Position numbers and translations under genes: made by a program
The notes under the pieces: model-generated
The model's input: the letters and a program-made list of their open reading frames with translations, nothing else
What the model was told of the DNA's origin: nothing
Databases searched by the model: none
Shown here: piece by piece, positions 1-6,421 of the stretch
Layout: each line of letters begins with the position of its first letter
Numbering within the stretch: position 1 is the stretch's first letter
DNA from: an uncultured Clostridia bacterium
Lineage (GTDB): Bacteria > Bacillota > Clostridia > Christensenellales > Aristaeellaceae
Direction: 5' to 3'
Assembly: GCA_937907055.1 (NCBI GenBank)
Contig: CALCTW010000120.1
Coordinates: 1 to 26,674 of the forward strand
Length of the DNA stretch: 26,674 nt

Positions 1-51
1 AAAAGAAAAAGCAGCTATGATCTTGAAGGTTTCCCTTCAAGCCATAACTGC
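1..51 (-). terminator. Rho-independent terminator after the recombinase remnant
   Basis: A long, slightly bulged hairpin spans 11-51: arms of GCAG, TATG and CTTGAAGG face CCTTCAAG, CATA and CTGC around a short loop. On the minus strand it is followed by a T-rich tract (complement of the A-rich 1-10). The stop codon of the recombinase remnant (37-39) lies inside the stem. Confidence 0.75.
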
Positions 52-279
52 TTGATTTGCAACGGTTTTGAGCCGTTTCGTGGCGGGAAGGTGAAACCTT
101 CCCCTAAATAATAACTTGTGGCCGTAGCGATCCAGGGTAAAAGCTGCGGAATAATGTCCCATGTTTTCCTGAATCGTCTTGATATCATCACCCGCACGGA
201 TGGAATTAACTGCGAAGGTGTGACGGCAATCATGCAGACGATGATGATCAAGCCCAGCATTGCTGCACCATTTGATCAA
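37..279 (-). pseudogene. Tyrosine recombinase/integrase, C-terminal remnant
   Basis: The frame encodes only the catalytic C-terminal end of a phage- or transposon-type tyrosine recombinase. It shows the HDCRHTFA box (family consensus H-x-x-R-H-T), a GDDIKTIQENMGHYS segment with the usual GH box, and LDRYGH, where Tyr is the expected nucleophile. The core-binding domain and the first catalytic Arg are missing: the same frame has a stop at 313-315 and nothing recombinase-like before about 280. The only possible start, TTG at 279, has no ribosome site of its own. Full-length relatives are usually 300-400 residues, so this is a decayed 3' end. It sits in the A+T-richer left end and marks a former mobile element. 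The family call is firm; the element type cannot be told. Confidence 0.85.
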
Positions 280-322
280 GTCGGTCTGCTGGGGTTTGAT
301 TCGGCGCCTGAATCATTCCCAC
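248..322 (-). pseudogene. Probable 5' remnant of a second ECF sigma-factor gene
   Basis: An AGGAGGTGATCA ribosome site (complement of 326-337), identical over its core to that of the intact sigma gene at 2071, is followed 9 nt later by GTG at 322. It opens a 24-codon frame reading VGMIQAPNQTPADRLDQMVQ before stopping at 248. The sigma factor at 1544-2071 begins in a similar way (…APNHDQRFERLVDQYQ). Around position 270 this frame runs into recombinase sequence in another frame. I read it as the start of a lost tandem sigma gene cut off by recombination. The similarity is short, so the protein-level call is moderate; the shared upstream DNA makes it stronger. Confidence 0.5.
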
Positions 323-423
323 CGTTGATCACCTCCTCAACCATTTAGACGATGGGCAGGGCTAAAACTTAAATTCTCAGTAAAAATTTTCTCAGGGATG
401 GCATCTTCAACGCCACCCCTATT

Positions 424-461
424 GTTATACACGATTCCGGCCCTATGCAATACCGATTTCT
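424..461 (-). promoter_or_regulatory. Sigma-operon promoter region, orphan copy
   Basis: The complement of 424-429 is a -10-like TATAAC. It sits in the block GTTATACACG (424-433), which is identical to 2183-2192 in front of the intact sigma gene. The block ACCGATTTCT (452-461) likewise matches 2213-2222. No convincing -35 box is seen in either copy. This copy now drives only the short sigma remnant and the recombinase remnant. Confidence 0.5.
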
Positions 462-478
462 ATCACTTAGTACCATAA

Positions 479-515
479 GCGGATCGCGGCATAAGGACAG
501 ACAGAAAGACTCCCG
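479..515. repeat. 37-bp repeat, copy 1
   Basis: The 37 bases at 479-515 are identical to 2276-2312. Each copy runs directly into a hairpin terminator, so the identical block includes the first part of the terminator stem. It lies 41 bases beyond the anti-sigma stop codon. Confidence 0.9.
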
Positions 516-543
516 TAGGGTCAATGAACCTTACGGGAGTTTT
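510..543 (+). terminator. Hairpin terminator, copy 1 (possibly bidirectional)
   Basis: An 11-bp stem (510-520 with 529-539, one G-T pair) around an 8-nt loop is followed by TTTT on the plus strand. On the minus strand it is followed by a T-rich but interrupted stretch, and it lies 12 bases beyond the anti-sigma stop, so it probably also ends that operon. Compared with copy 2, one stem pair changes from T-A to C-G, which keeps the pairing. Confidence 0.7.
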
Positions 544-555
544 CGACGTTATCGC

Positions 556-1551
556 TTAATACTCTTTACCAGCAGAAAACAGTTTCAGGAGGAATTCTGG
601 ATTATCCAGATTGTAACCACACACGGTCATATATTCATATTGATAACTCCGGTTATCGGATTCCTCCAGGTTATTGTTCAAAGGGAGTTGTTTCAATCTG
701 ACAGGATGGCTAAGCCTTCGCTGCATGATCAAACCATCTGGATAAGCAGGATCCTCTGCCAGAATCAGTAAAGCGTCAGACATGCCTTCGATGGTTATTT
801 CTCTTGCAGATTCACCTTCTCGGAGCATAAGTGGCTCTTCATAAGCTCTGTCGCGTAGTTCGGATCTGAAAATGAAGAAGGTTCCATCTTCCAAAGCAAG
901 AACCAGGTCGTAGCCAGTAGCAACAGCGCTTGATTCATCAATCAGAAACCTGTTATAACACATTGCCCCGGATTGACCATTTTTGACTAGATTATATTTC
1001 CCGTACGCTTTACACTCCATGAAAACTTTCCCATAACAATTGGTTACCTTTCCCTCCGGAAATGATGCAGGCACAGTCAGATGCTTGATGTCATGCATGT
1101 ATTCAGCAAACCATTCGATGGATGAAACCGGTATTTGTTTCTGGTGGAGTTTGCTGTATTTTATGCTGCCGTCATCATTGTTGTACCAGGCAAAAGCTGT
1201 TTCTTCATTTGGGATTTCGCTGATAAAAGAATTAAGTGAATCTGCATGCCAATCCTCAGCTCCAGATTGCACAGCATCTGAACCGGGTGTTTGTGTCAAT
1301 TCAGCCGTTCGTGTGACATCGCCCTTCCAATTGATGACTTGATATAAACCGGTGACTGCTAATGCTGAAGTCGTCAGCACCAACAGAAGTGAAACAACCA
1401 GTATCACACTGACGGATAGTTTCTTTTTCACTTTTCCTTCTCCTCTCTCTGACGCGATGATGCGCTGCGCAAGCCAAGGATCAGCCTTCATATCAGAGAG
1501 ATGACGGTCAAGCGACTCACGAAACTCGTTAGCGTTTATTTTATCATTCAT
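556..1551 (-). CDS. Membrane anti-sigma-factor-like protein
   Basis: This 331-residue protein has a short charged cytoplasmic head (residues 1-43, with DRHLSDMKADPWLAQRII), one strong membrane segment after KVKKK (about 45-68) and a large outer domain that I do not recognise. Head, single membrane span and outer sensor domain, encoded directly after an ECF sigma factor, are the usual layout of membrane anti-sigma factors. I infer that it holds the sigma factor inactive until an envelope signal arrives. There is no zinc-binding HxxxCxxC motif, so it is not a classic ZAS-type anti-sigma. The start is taken as ATG 1551, inside the last codons of the sigma gene with AAGGAAGAGAG upstream, rather than TTG 1554; the 8-nt overlap suggests coupled translation. 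Base composition is A+T richer than in the genes from 4 kb onward. Confidence 0.7.
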   Translation of the reverse strand: MNDKINANEFRESLDRHLSDMKADPWLAQRIIASERGEGKVKKKLSVSVILVVSLLLVLTTSALAVTGLYQVINWKGDVTRTAELTQTPGSDAVQSGAEDWHADSLNSFISEIPNEETAFAWYNNDDGSIKYSKLHQKQIPVSSIEWFAEYMHDIKHLTVPASFPEGKVTNCYGKVFMECKAYGKYNLVKNGQSGAMCYNRFLIDESSAVATGYDLVLALEDGTFFIFRSELRDRAYEEPLMLREGESAREITIEGMSDALLILAEDPAYPDGLIMQRRLSHPVRLKQLPLNNNLEESDNRSYQYEYMTVCGYNLDNPEFLLKLFSAGKEY

Positions 1552-2071
1552 CAAGCTCTCTTCCTTCCAGCAGATTCTTCAGTTTCTCCCGTCCTCGTTT
1601 CAGTCTGCCCGATACAGAGGAGTGTGAGATGTTCAGTGCATCTGCTATTTCGTTATTGTTCAATCCCTGGTAATAGTGCAGAAGGATTGCTTCCCGCAAT
1701 TTGCGGGGCAGTTTCATGACTGCCGCTTCCAATTCTTCATCGCGATCAATGATTGTATTGGCTGATTGATCAGGGAGCATCTCTGGTGTCACATGTCGGT
1801 TCATGAAACGGAACCAACCTGAATGATTGATGTCATAGCAGGTATGCATGGCTATCTTGAGAATCCAGGTCTTTTCACTGCTTTCTCCCCGGAATGAATC
1901 TATCGTTCGATACACCCTCAGAAACGTTTCCTGCGTTGCATCCTCCGCCAAAGTTTTATCGCAGAGGTAGAGGTAACAGGTGCGCAGAACCGATTCCTGA
2001 TATTGATCCACAAGCCGTTCAAATCTCTGATCGTGATTCGGAGCAGTGTCAGGGCCCGTAACATTGCTCAC
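1544..2071 (-). CDS. ECF-type RNA polymerase sigma factor
   Basis: The 175-residue protein has sigma-70 region 2 at about 17-85 (RFERLVDQYQES, EDATQETFLRVYR, then the TWILKIAMHTCYD segment) and region 4 at about 110-170 (LPRKLREAILLHYYQGLNNN and the helix-turn-helix EIADALNISHSSVSGRLKRG). Regions 1 and 3 are absent, as in group 4 (ECF) sigma factors, and the length is typical. I choose GTG 2071 as the start because a perfect AGGAGGTGATCA ribosome site (complement of 2076-2087) sits just upstream; ATG 2095 would place that site inside the gene. The anti-sigma-like gene overlaps its end, forming a two-gene operon. Self-activation is likely for this family, but no GGAAC-type -35 box is evident. 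Confidence 0.92.
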   Translation of the reverse strand: MSNVTGPDTAPNHDQRFERLVDQYQESVLRTCYLYLCDKTLAEDATQETFLRVYRTIDSFRGESSEKTWILKIAMHTCYDINHSGWFRFMNRHVTPEMLPDQSANTIIDRDEELEAAVMKLPRKLREAILLHYYQGLNNNEIADALNISHSSVSGRLKRGREKLKNLLEGRELDE

Positions 2072-2182
2072 GTGTTGATCACCTCCTACACCCATATAGA
2101 CTGACGAGGAAGAGAAAATGTCGTATTCTGCAATAATTTTTCGGAACTTTTTGGGTGTGCGGCCTTTTCGCCGTTACTCCAT

Positions 2183-2222
2183 GTTATACACGTTTTCAGG
2201 CTCTTAAGCCACACCGATTTCT
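2183..2222 (-). promoter_or_regulatory. Promoter region of the sigma/anti-sigma operon
   Basis: The complement of 2183-2188 gives a TATAAC -10-like box inside a block identical to 424-433. A second conserved block (2213-2222) lies where upstream contacts would fall. The leader to GTG 2071 is about 105 nt. The -35 region does not match TTGACA in either copy, so recognition by an alternative sigma factor is possible. Confidence 0.5.
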
Positions 2223-2275
2223 GTTTTTATAGAAAGTGTGCCTGTCCGGCAAAGCATTCATATCAAGCAGTACAT

Positions 2276-2312
2276 GCGGATCGCGGCATAAGGACAGACA
2301 GAAAGACTCCCG
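2276..2312. repeat. 37-bp repeat, copy 2
   Basis: Identical to 479-515 over 37 bases and again followed immediately by a hairpin terminator. No gene in the window ends just before this copy on either strand. Confidence 0.9.
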
Positions 2313-2339
2313 CAGGGTGATGCCTTGCGGGAGTTTTTT
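2307..2339 (+). terminator. Hairpin terminator, copy 2
   Basis: The 11-bp stem (2307-2317 with 2323-2333) has a 5-nt loop and six T on the plus strand. It closely matches copy 1, with one compensatory pair change. No plus-strand gene lies upstream of it, so it is either the end of a small RNA or the surviving terminator of a deleted gene unit. From 2340 to 2480 I see nothing else. Confidence 0.75.
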
Positions 2340-2481
2340 GGGGTTACTGGAACGAGGCATCAATCAATGTTCCATTCACATTGGCGAAAAAACAAATGGT
2401 GGTGCATCCTGTACGCCCGGAAATGGCTGAAGGACACGAACGGGACGGGGATGACGGAGCGCGGCGGACAATGAACCGGAC

Positions 2482-2509
2482 TTGTGTTTTCTGCATGATA
2501 TGATAGAAT
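2482..2509 (+). promoter_or_regulatory. Candidate promoter of the VOC gene
   Basis: TTGTGT (2482-2487) and TAGAAT (2504-2509) are separated by 16 bp. The match to the housekeeping consensus is moderate, and the predicted transcript start leaves about a 30-nt leader to ATG 2546. Confidence 0.4.
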
Positions 2510-2545
2510 GGAAGCCGACAGAATTGGATGACGCGGAGGGCAGCC

Positions 2546-2956
2546 ATGCGATTGGATGGATTTGGATTGTTCGTTGAAGATATGGCGAAAATGATCAGAT
2601 TTTACAGAGATGTTCTGGGGTTTGAGATCAGAGAAGGCGAGGATACCTCAAATGTTTATCTGGTGAAGGACGGAACATTGTTTTTGCTGTATGGAAGAAA
2701 AGATTTTGAAAACATGACACACAGAAGGTATGAATATATCAAAGGCCTGAACGGTCACAGCGAGATGGCGCTGTATGTGGATACCTTTGAGGAAGTGGAT
2801 AAGGCCTATGATCACGCGATCAGAAACGGCGCGGTATCTGTGTTGGAGCCGGAGCTGGAACCCTGGGGGCAGAGGACCTGCTATATCGCTGATCCGGAGG
2901 GGAATATCATTGAGATCGGTTCCTGGAACAAGCCCTATGAGGAAAAAGACCGGTAA
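2546..2956 (+). CDS. VOC superfamily (glyoxalase/bleomycin-resistance fold) protein
   Basis: The 136-residue protein has the two-module VOC pattern: an opening MRLDGFGLFVEDMAKMIRFY followed by the RDVLGFE turn, and a closing RTCYIADPEGNIIEI segment. The size fits a single-domain member. Such proteins often bind a metal and act on small electrophiles or bind drugs, but the substrate cannot be read from sequence. The start is ATG 2546, because GGAGG sits 7-8 nt upstream; ATG 2528 is in frame but would bury that ribosome site. It is probably monocistronic or co-transcribed with the DUF1801 gene 68 bases downstream. Confidence 0.88.
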   Translation: MRLDGFGLFVEDMAKMIRFYRDVLGFEIREGEDTSNVYLVKDGTLFLLYGRKDFENMTHRRYEYIKGLNGHSEMALYVDTFEEVDKAYDHAIRNGAVSVLEPELEPWGQRTCYIADPEGNIIEIGSWNKPYEEKDR

Positions 2957-3024
2957 AGCGGCTTGACGTTCTGAGCTTCTGCCGCGCTACAGAGAATTAT
3001 CGTTAACGGACAGGGTGATGAAAA

Positions 3025-3354
3025 ATGACGAAAGAGATCGAAGAATATATCGGGAAGTATCCTGAAGAAACCGTACGGTTATTTATGCAGATCAGGGATG
3101 CCGTGCTTTCGACAGCGGGGATTCCTGTGGAGGAAAAGCTGTGGGCAAAGCTTCCGAGTTATTATTGTAATGAAAAATTTGTGAGGATCATACCGTTCAA
3201 GGACCATATCAATATCGAGGCAGAGGGATTTGCCGGGCATAAAAGCGAATTTGAAGGGTTCAGGTTTACGCCGAAGGGAATGCTGCAGATACGGATCGAT
3301 CAGGTGATCCCTACGGACGCGCTTAAAGCAGTATTCACGGATACCCTTATGTGA
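3025..3354 (+). CDS. DUF1801 domain protein (YdhG-like fold)
   Basis: The 109-residue protein resembles the DUF1801/YdhG family: an N-terminal helix of the type EEYIGKYPEETVRLFMQIRD, then VEEKLWAKLPSYY, a strand pair around VRIIPFKDHINIEA and a C-terminal LQIRIDQVIPTDALKAVF. Members are small alpha/beta proteins without an agreed biochemical role; some are linked to iron or stress. The carboxy end is a little short for the family. A GGGTGATG stretch upstream gives a weak ribosome site. It lies 68 bases after the VOC gene on the same strand and is followed by a clear terminator, so the two may form a small stress-type operon. Confidence 0.75.
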   Translation: MTKEIEEYIGKYPEETVRLFMQIRDAVLSTAGIPVEEKLWAKLPSYYCNEKFVRIIPFKDHINIEAEGFAGHKSEFEGFRFTPKGMLQIRIDQVIPTDALKAVFTDTLM

Positions 3355-3404
3355 TCGGGGCCCGGTCTGCCCGGATGCTTTGTGATCCGGAAGCATGAGA
3401 ACAG

Positions 3405-3439
3405 GGGCTGTCAGCCTGCAGGGCCGACGGCTCTTTTTT
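3405..3439 (+). terminator. Terminator after the DUF1801 gene
   Basis: The GGGCTGTCAGC arm (about 3405-3415) pairs with GCCGACGGCTC (3423-3433), with two G-T pairs and one mismatch, followed by six T. Between this and 3575 nothing further was recognised. Confidence 0.7.
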
Positions 3440-3574
3440 GATGGTTCACGCGGCGGCATTCGGAGGAGCGGGTTCTGTGTTCAGCAGGGACAGGACCGGC
3501 CCGCAGCATGAACTGACGCGCAGAAAAGGACGGACAGGACGGAACGGTAAACCTGATACGGCGCGGCGCGCGTA

Positions 3575-3618
3575 AAAAAGCAGAAAGACCGGACAAAGGC
3601 CCGATCCTTCTGCTTTTT
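3575..3618. terminator. Bidirectional terminator between convergent units
   Basis: AAAAAGCAGAA (3575-3585) pairs with TTCTGCTTTTT (3608-3618), with a further CGG/CCG inside. T-rich tracts follow on both strands. It ends the minus-strand pseudo-receiver gene (stop at 3640) and backs up the plus-strand terminator at 3405. Confidence 0.8.
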
Positions 3619-3639
3619 GTTTTTGGCTTTTCAGGGTTG

Positions 3640-4032
3640 TCATGAGGAAAGCGGGAACCAGAGGTTATCCAGCTCGTTTTGGATCATCTCCATATCGGGC
3701 ATGCCCATGATGGAGCCGCTCAGACGCAGCTTCATCGTCAGTGCCTGAATGATGTATTCCTTCTGATCGGTGAGCAGGATGAAATTTGTGCGGTTGTTCT
3801 GTTTGCGGATCTGCTCGATCATAGAAAAACTGCTCATACCGGGAAGCGGAACAGCGGCGAAGATCACGGGGCAGGCATGACCGGAGGAAAAAGCGATTGC
3901 CTCATCCGGCGTTGGAAGGACCTTGGGTTCCGGAAGCCCCGGCTGAAGCGCCCGCAGGCGTTTCAGGATGCCGACCACTGTCTGCTGTCGTTCGATGCTG
4001 TTATCTACGACCAGCATGTACTCGTTCTGCAT
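3640..4032 (-). CDS. Stand-alone pseudo-receiver (degenerate CheY-like) protein
   Basis: The 130-residue protein aligns end to end with the receiver domain of the neighbouring response regulator: LVVDNS matches IAVDDE, PVIFAAVPLPGMS matches DVIFADIQMPVMT, and the tail ELDNLWFPL matches EMQNLRYPL. Key phosphorylation residues are gone. The phospho-acceptor Asp is Ala60, only one of the two acidic-pocket residues remains (Asp10), and the conserved Lys is lost (SGSIMGMP for SGYLQKP). Thr88 is kept. It therefore cannot be phosphorylated in the normal way and may act as a docking or decoy partner; that is inference. The start is ATG 4032, preceded by AAAGGAGG; ATG 4059 would lie ahead of this ribosome site. 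There is no output domain. The gene follows the response regulator after 150 nt. Confidence 0.75.
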   Translation of the reverse strand: MQNEYMLVVDNSIERQQTVVGILKRLRALQPGLPEPKVLPTPDEAIAFSSGHACPVIFAAVPLPGMSSFSMIEQIRKQNNRTNFILLTDQKEYIIQALTMKLRLSGSIMGMPDMEMIQNELDNLWFPLSS

Positions 4033-4054
4033 GCTTTCCCTCCTTTCCTTGATC

Positions 4055-4087
4055 ATCATACACCTGTAACCGCTCCAAAAGCGTACC
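4055..4087 (-). promoter_or_regulatory. Weak SARP-like repeat and -10 upstream of the pseudo-receiver
   Basis: Read on the minus strand: GGTACGC (complement of 4081-4087), 4 bp, GGAGCGG (4070-4076), 9 bp, then TATGAT (4055-4060). Spacing equals the three strong sites in this window and the first heptamer fits well, but the second matches at only 3 of 7 positions. It may be a degenerate site for the same regulator or a coincidence. Confidence 0.3.
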
Positions 4088-4164
4088 GAAAAGGGGAAGA
4101 AGGAAGGAAAACTGAGATTTTTTGGGCCGTTTTATGGGGCACGGAATGAGCATGGGGATCGATG

Positions 4165-4181
4165 CCCGGCGGCGCGCCGGG
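4165..4181 (-). other. GC-rich hairpin beyond the response regulator stop
   Basis: CCCGGCG and CGCCGGG flank GCG directly after the response regulator gene, and a 15-bp palindrome (GCCGATA, A, TATCGGC) spans its last codons at about 4186-4200. No T tract follows at once, so termination here is uncertain; it may partly separate expression of the regulator and the pseudo-receiver. Confidence 0.4.
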
Positions 4182-4182
4182 A

Positions 4183-4974
4183 TCAGCCGATAATATCGGC
4201 CAGCGTGGACTCGGCCCAGCTGTACTGGCTCATGTATTCGCCGTGGAAGGCACGGATGGCGTAAGCCTCGCCCTTTTCCCAATCGTAATAGTCGCAGAAA
4301 AGCATGCTGACATCGAGCGAGTAGGCATTGAAGCCCTTGATGAACAGGTCACCCATGCCGATGCTCTGCAGGGTCTTTTTCAGATCGGCAGAGCTTTTGC
4401 GAAGATCCGCCTTGTTGTTGGTCTCGTTGGTATCATCCTCATAGAGCACGGCGCAGATCTCATTGCTGTTGACCTGCGCGCCGTGGCGGTCCACCAGATA
4501 GGCCAGCAGCTCTTTGGTCTTGTGACGCTCAAAATGGAGCGGTTTGCCCTCCATATAGACCTCGAAATTGCCAAAGCACTGCACCTTCAGTTTCTGAGGC
4601 TCCTGGCGCACGGGCAGCGGATAGCGCAGATTCTGCATCTCCTGCTCCACGGCCTCGGCGGTGGCGGGCTTTTGCAGATAACCGCTGAAATGCAGCGCCA
4701 TGGCTTCCACCGCGTAATCCTCATAGTAGCCGGTAACAAAGACGATATTGGTATGAGGATACAGCTTTTTGACCTCCTTGGCCAGCTCGATGCCTGTCAT
4801 CACCGGCATCTGGATATCGGCAAATATCACATCAGGCTGATGCTCCCGGGCCCATTCCAGGGCTGTGACCGAATTGCCGAAGCAGGTGAGCTCACAATCC
4901 GGCACGGCCTTCAGAATGGATTTTTCGAGCAGCTTCAGCTGCATCTGTTCGTCGTCTACGGCGATGATCCTCAT
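4183..4974 (-). CDS. Response regulator with SARP-like DNA-binding output
   Basis: The 263-residue protein starts with an intact receiver domain (1-118): acidic pair D7-D8, phospho-acceptor D53 in FADIQMP, T81, and K102 in YLQKP. From about 128 it has a winged-helix of the SARP/OmpR type (KVQCFGNFEVYMEGKPLHF, then KTKELLAYLVDRHGAQVNSN), and a short C-terminal part ending in HGEYMSQYSWAE that resembles the start of a bacterial transcriptional activator (BTAD) domain. SARP-type domains bind heptameric direct repeats beside the -10 box, a site type found at three promoters in this window. The gene overlaps the kinase stop by 4 nt (ATGA), so the two are translationally coupled. The receiver call is certain; the SARP subtype is likely. 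Confidence 0.88.
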   Translation of the reverse strand: MRIIAVDDEQMQLKLLEKSILKAVPDCELTCFGNSVTALEWAREHQPDVIFADIQMPVMTGIELAKEVKKLYPHTNIVFVTGYYEDYAVEAMALHFSGYLQKPATAEAVEQEMQNLRYPLPVRQEPQKLKVQCFGNFEVYMEGKPLHFERHKTKELLAYLVDRHGAQVNSNEICAVLYEDDTNETNNKADLRKSSADLKKTLQSIGMGDLFIKGFNAYSLDVSMLFCDYYDWEKGEAYAIRAFHGEYMSQYSWAESTLADIIG

Positions 4975-6296
4975 ACTTGTTCCTCCTTTGGAATGTGGAT
5001 GATAACGGTCGTTCCCTTGCCGATCACACTGTTGATCTCCAGATGACCGTTCACCATTTCTTTTAAGCGTAAGCGCGCGCCGTCAAGGCCGATGTGTCTG
5101 CGGTCATCGGTATGCTTTGCCGCGGGATCAAAGCCGGGGCCGTTGTCGATGATGCGTACCAGATATTCGTCCGCCGTGTTTTCGGATTCGATCCGAACGG
5201 TCGTGGGCTCATACCGCGCGCCGACACCGTAGCGCACGGCGTTTTCCACCAGGGTCTGCAGCGTGAGCGCCGGGATGAGAAAATCCTTGCAGGGAATATC
5301 GTATACGATGTTCAGCCGGTCGGAAAAACGGCGCTTTTCGATGCTAAGATATTGCTCCACATGGTGAAGCTCCATCTCAAAGGGGATGGGCAGCTTGCTG
5401 CCCATGAACTTCAGGTTGCCCCTGAGATAATTGGAAAACTCATTGGTGGCGCGCTCGGCTTCCGCGGGATCCTCGGTGCACAGGAAAGCAATGGAGGACA
5501 GCGCGTTATACAGAAAATGCGGCTGGATCTGCGACATCATGAGTTCCATTTTGGTCTCGGTCATTTCGGCTTCGCTTTGCGCGAGCAGGGCTTTGTTTTC
5601 AAGCAGGCGTTCGCCCTGCGCGTTATCGATGCGCGTATAGATCAGCATGAAGGTCAATCCGGACATGACGCAGCCAAGGGACACACTGAAGAAACCATCC
5701 ACAATGAAGAAGACCGTGGGGACGATCACATAACCCAGCATCAGCAAAAACTGGTTCATCGGCATCAGGCGATGGTTCTTCACCAGTTCGATCGCCGAGA
5801 TGATCGACCAGACGCAGCTGACAGCAAAGGCGATCGGATAAATATCCGTCATGGATCCCGCGCTGAAATCTTCCATGCTGTAGATCCAGTCCTTATTGAT
5901 GACACTGAAGAACATGGCCAGCGCCGCGACGGCGACCACCACGATCGTTTTCATGATCTTCTTGTCGCTGGCAGGACGCGTGTGGACCTCGGGATGCCTG
6001 AGCGCGTAGATGTAGGTGTGCACATACCAGTAATAGGCCGCGGTGGCCAGATGCGAAACAACGTATTCCAGCATGAACAGGAAAAAAAACAGCGCGCGGG
6101 GATAGACACCGGGCTTCCAGAGCCATTCGAGCGCGGTGATCAGCTGCAGGCTCGTCACCAGTCCGCACAGGGTGATGAACGGCCTGGACATCATCGTTTT
6201 GTTCTTTTTGACGAGGCTGGAAACGAAGAGGATGAGCATGTACAGGAAGCTGACACTCAGGATGGAGGCGTTGAACAGCTCATTATGGTACTGCAT
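4971..6296 (-). CDS. LytS-like membrane sensor histidine kinase
   Basis: The 441-residue protein has about seven membrane segments (roughly 9-29, 39-60, 68-92, 116-134, 152-172, 182-203, 205-221), a helical linker (about 224-255), then a His_kinase domain with phospho-acceptor H260 in QPHFLYNAL. The ATPase part has N352 (TLVENAVRYG), DNGPGFD at 384-390 and IGLDGARLRL at 402-411. This is the LytS/YehU class, whose kinases usually pair with LytTR regulators; here the partner carries a SARP-like output instead. The start is ATG 6296, with TAAGGAG eight bases upstream; ATG 6356 would place the promoter inside the gene. The sensor has no recognisable extracellular ligand domain, so the signal may be sensed in the membrane. 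Confidence 0.9.
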   Translation of the reverse strand: MQYHNELFNASILSVSFLYMLILFVSSLVKKNKTMMSRPFITLCGLVTSLQLITALEWLWKPGVYPRALFFFLFMLEYVVSHLATAAYYWYVHTYIYALRHPEVHTRPASDKKIMKTIVVVAVAALAMFFSVINKDWIYSMEDFSAGSMTDIYPIAFAVSCVWSIISAIELVKNHRLMPMNQFLLMLGYVIVPTVFFIVDGFFSVSLGCVMSGLTFMLIYTRIDNAQGERLLENKALLAQSEAEMTETKMELMMSQIQPHFLYNALSSIAFLCTEDPAEAERATNEFSNYLRGNLKFMGSKLPIPFEMELHHVEQYLSIEKRRFSDRLNIVYDIPCKDFLIPALTLQTLVENAVRYGVGARYEPTTVRIESENTADEYLVRIIDNGPGFDPAAKHTDDRRHIGLDGARLRLKEMVNGHLEINSVIGKGTTVIIHIPKEEQV

Positions 6297-6346
6297 AGGA
6301 ACACTCCTTAAGGCTTCTATGGCGGGCCGGATGGACGGCCAATGAC

Positions 6347-6352
6347 AGTATA
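6347..6352 (-). promoter_or_regulatory. -10 box of the kinase/regulator operon
   Basis: The complement reads TGCTATACT, an extended -10 (TG-n-TATACT). A -35 hexamer at the proper distance is poor (TTACGT), which an extended -10 can tolerate. The leader is about 45 nt. Confidence 0.5.
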
Positions 6353-6421
6353 GCATAAAATCTCGAAAAACGTAATGCGATCCTCCGGATCCGGCCTAAA
6401 TTCCTTTTGTCAAAGGGAAAA

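Noticed and set aside
4186..4200. 15-bp palindrome at the end of the response regulator gene considered as an operator
   Set aside because: It lies within the last codons and next to a GC hairpin, with no promoter elements around it. It more likely belongs to a 3'-end RNA structure.
5094..6311. Plus-strand open frame opposite the histidine kinase gene
   Set aside because: Antisense to intact kinase motifs; no ribosome site.
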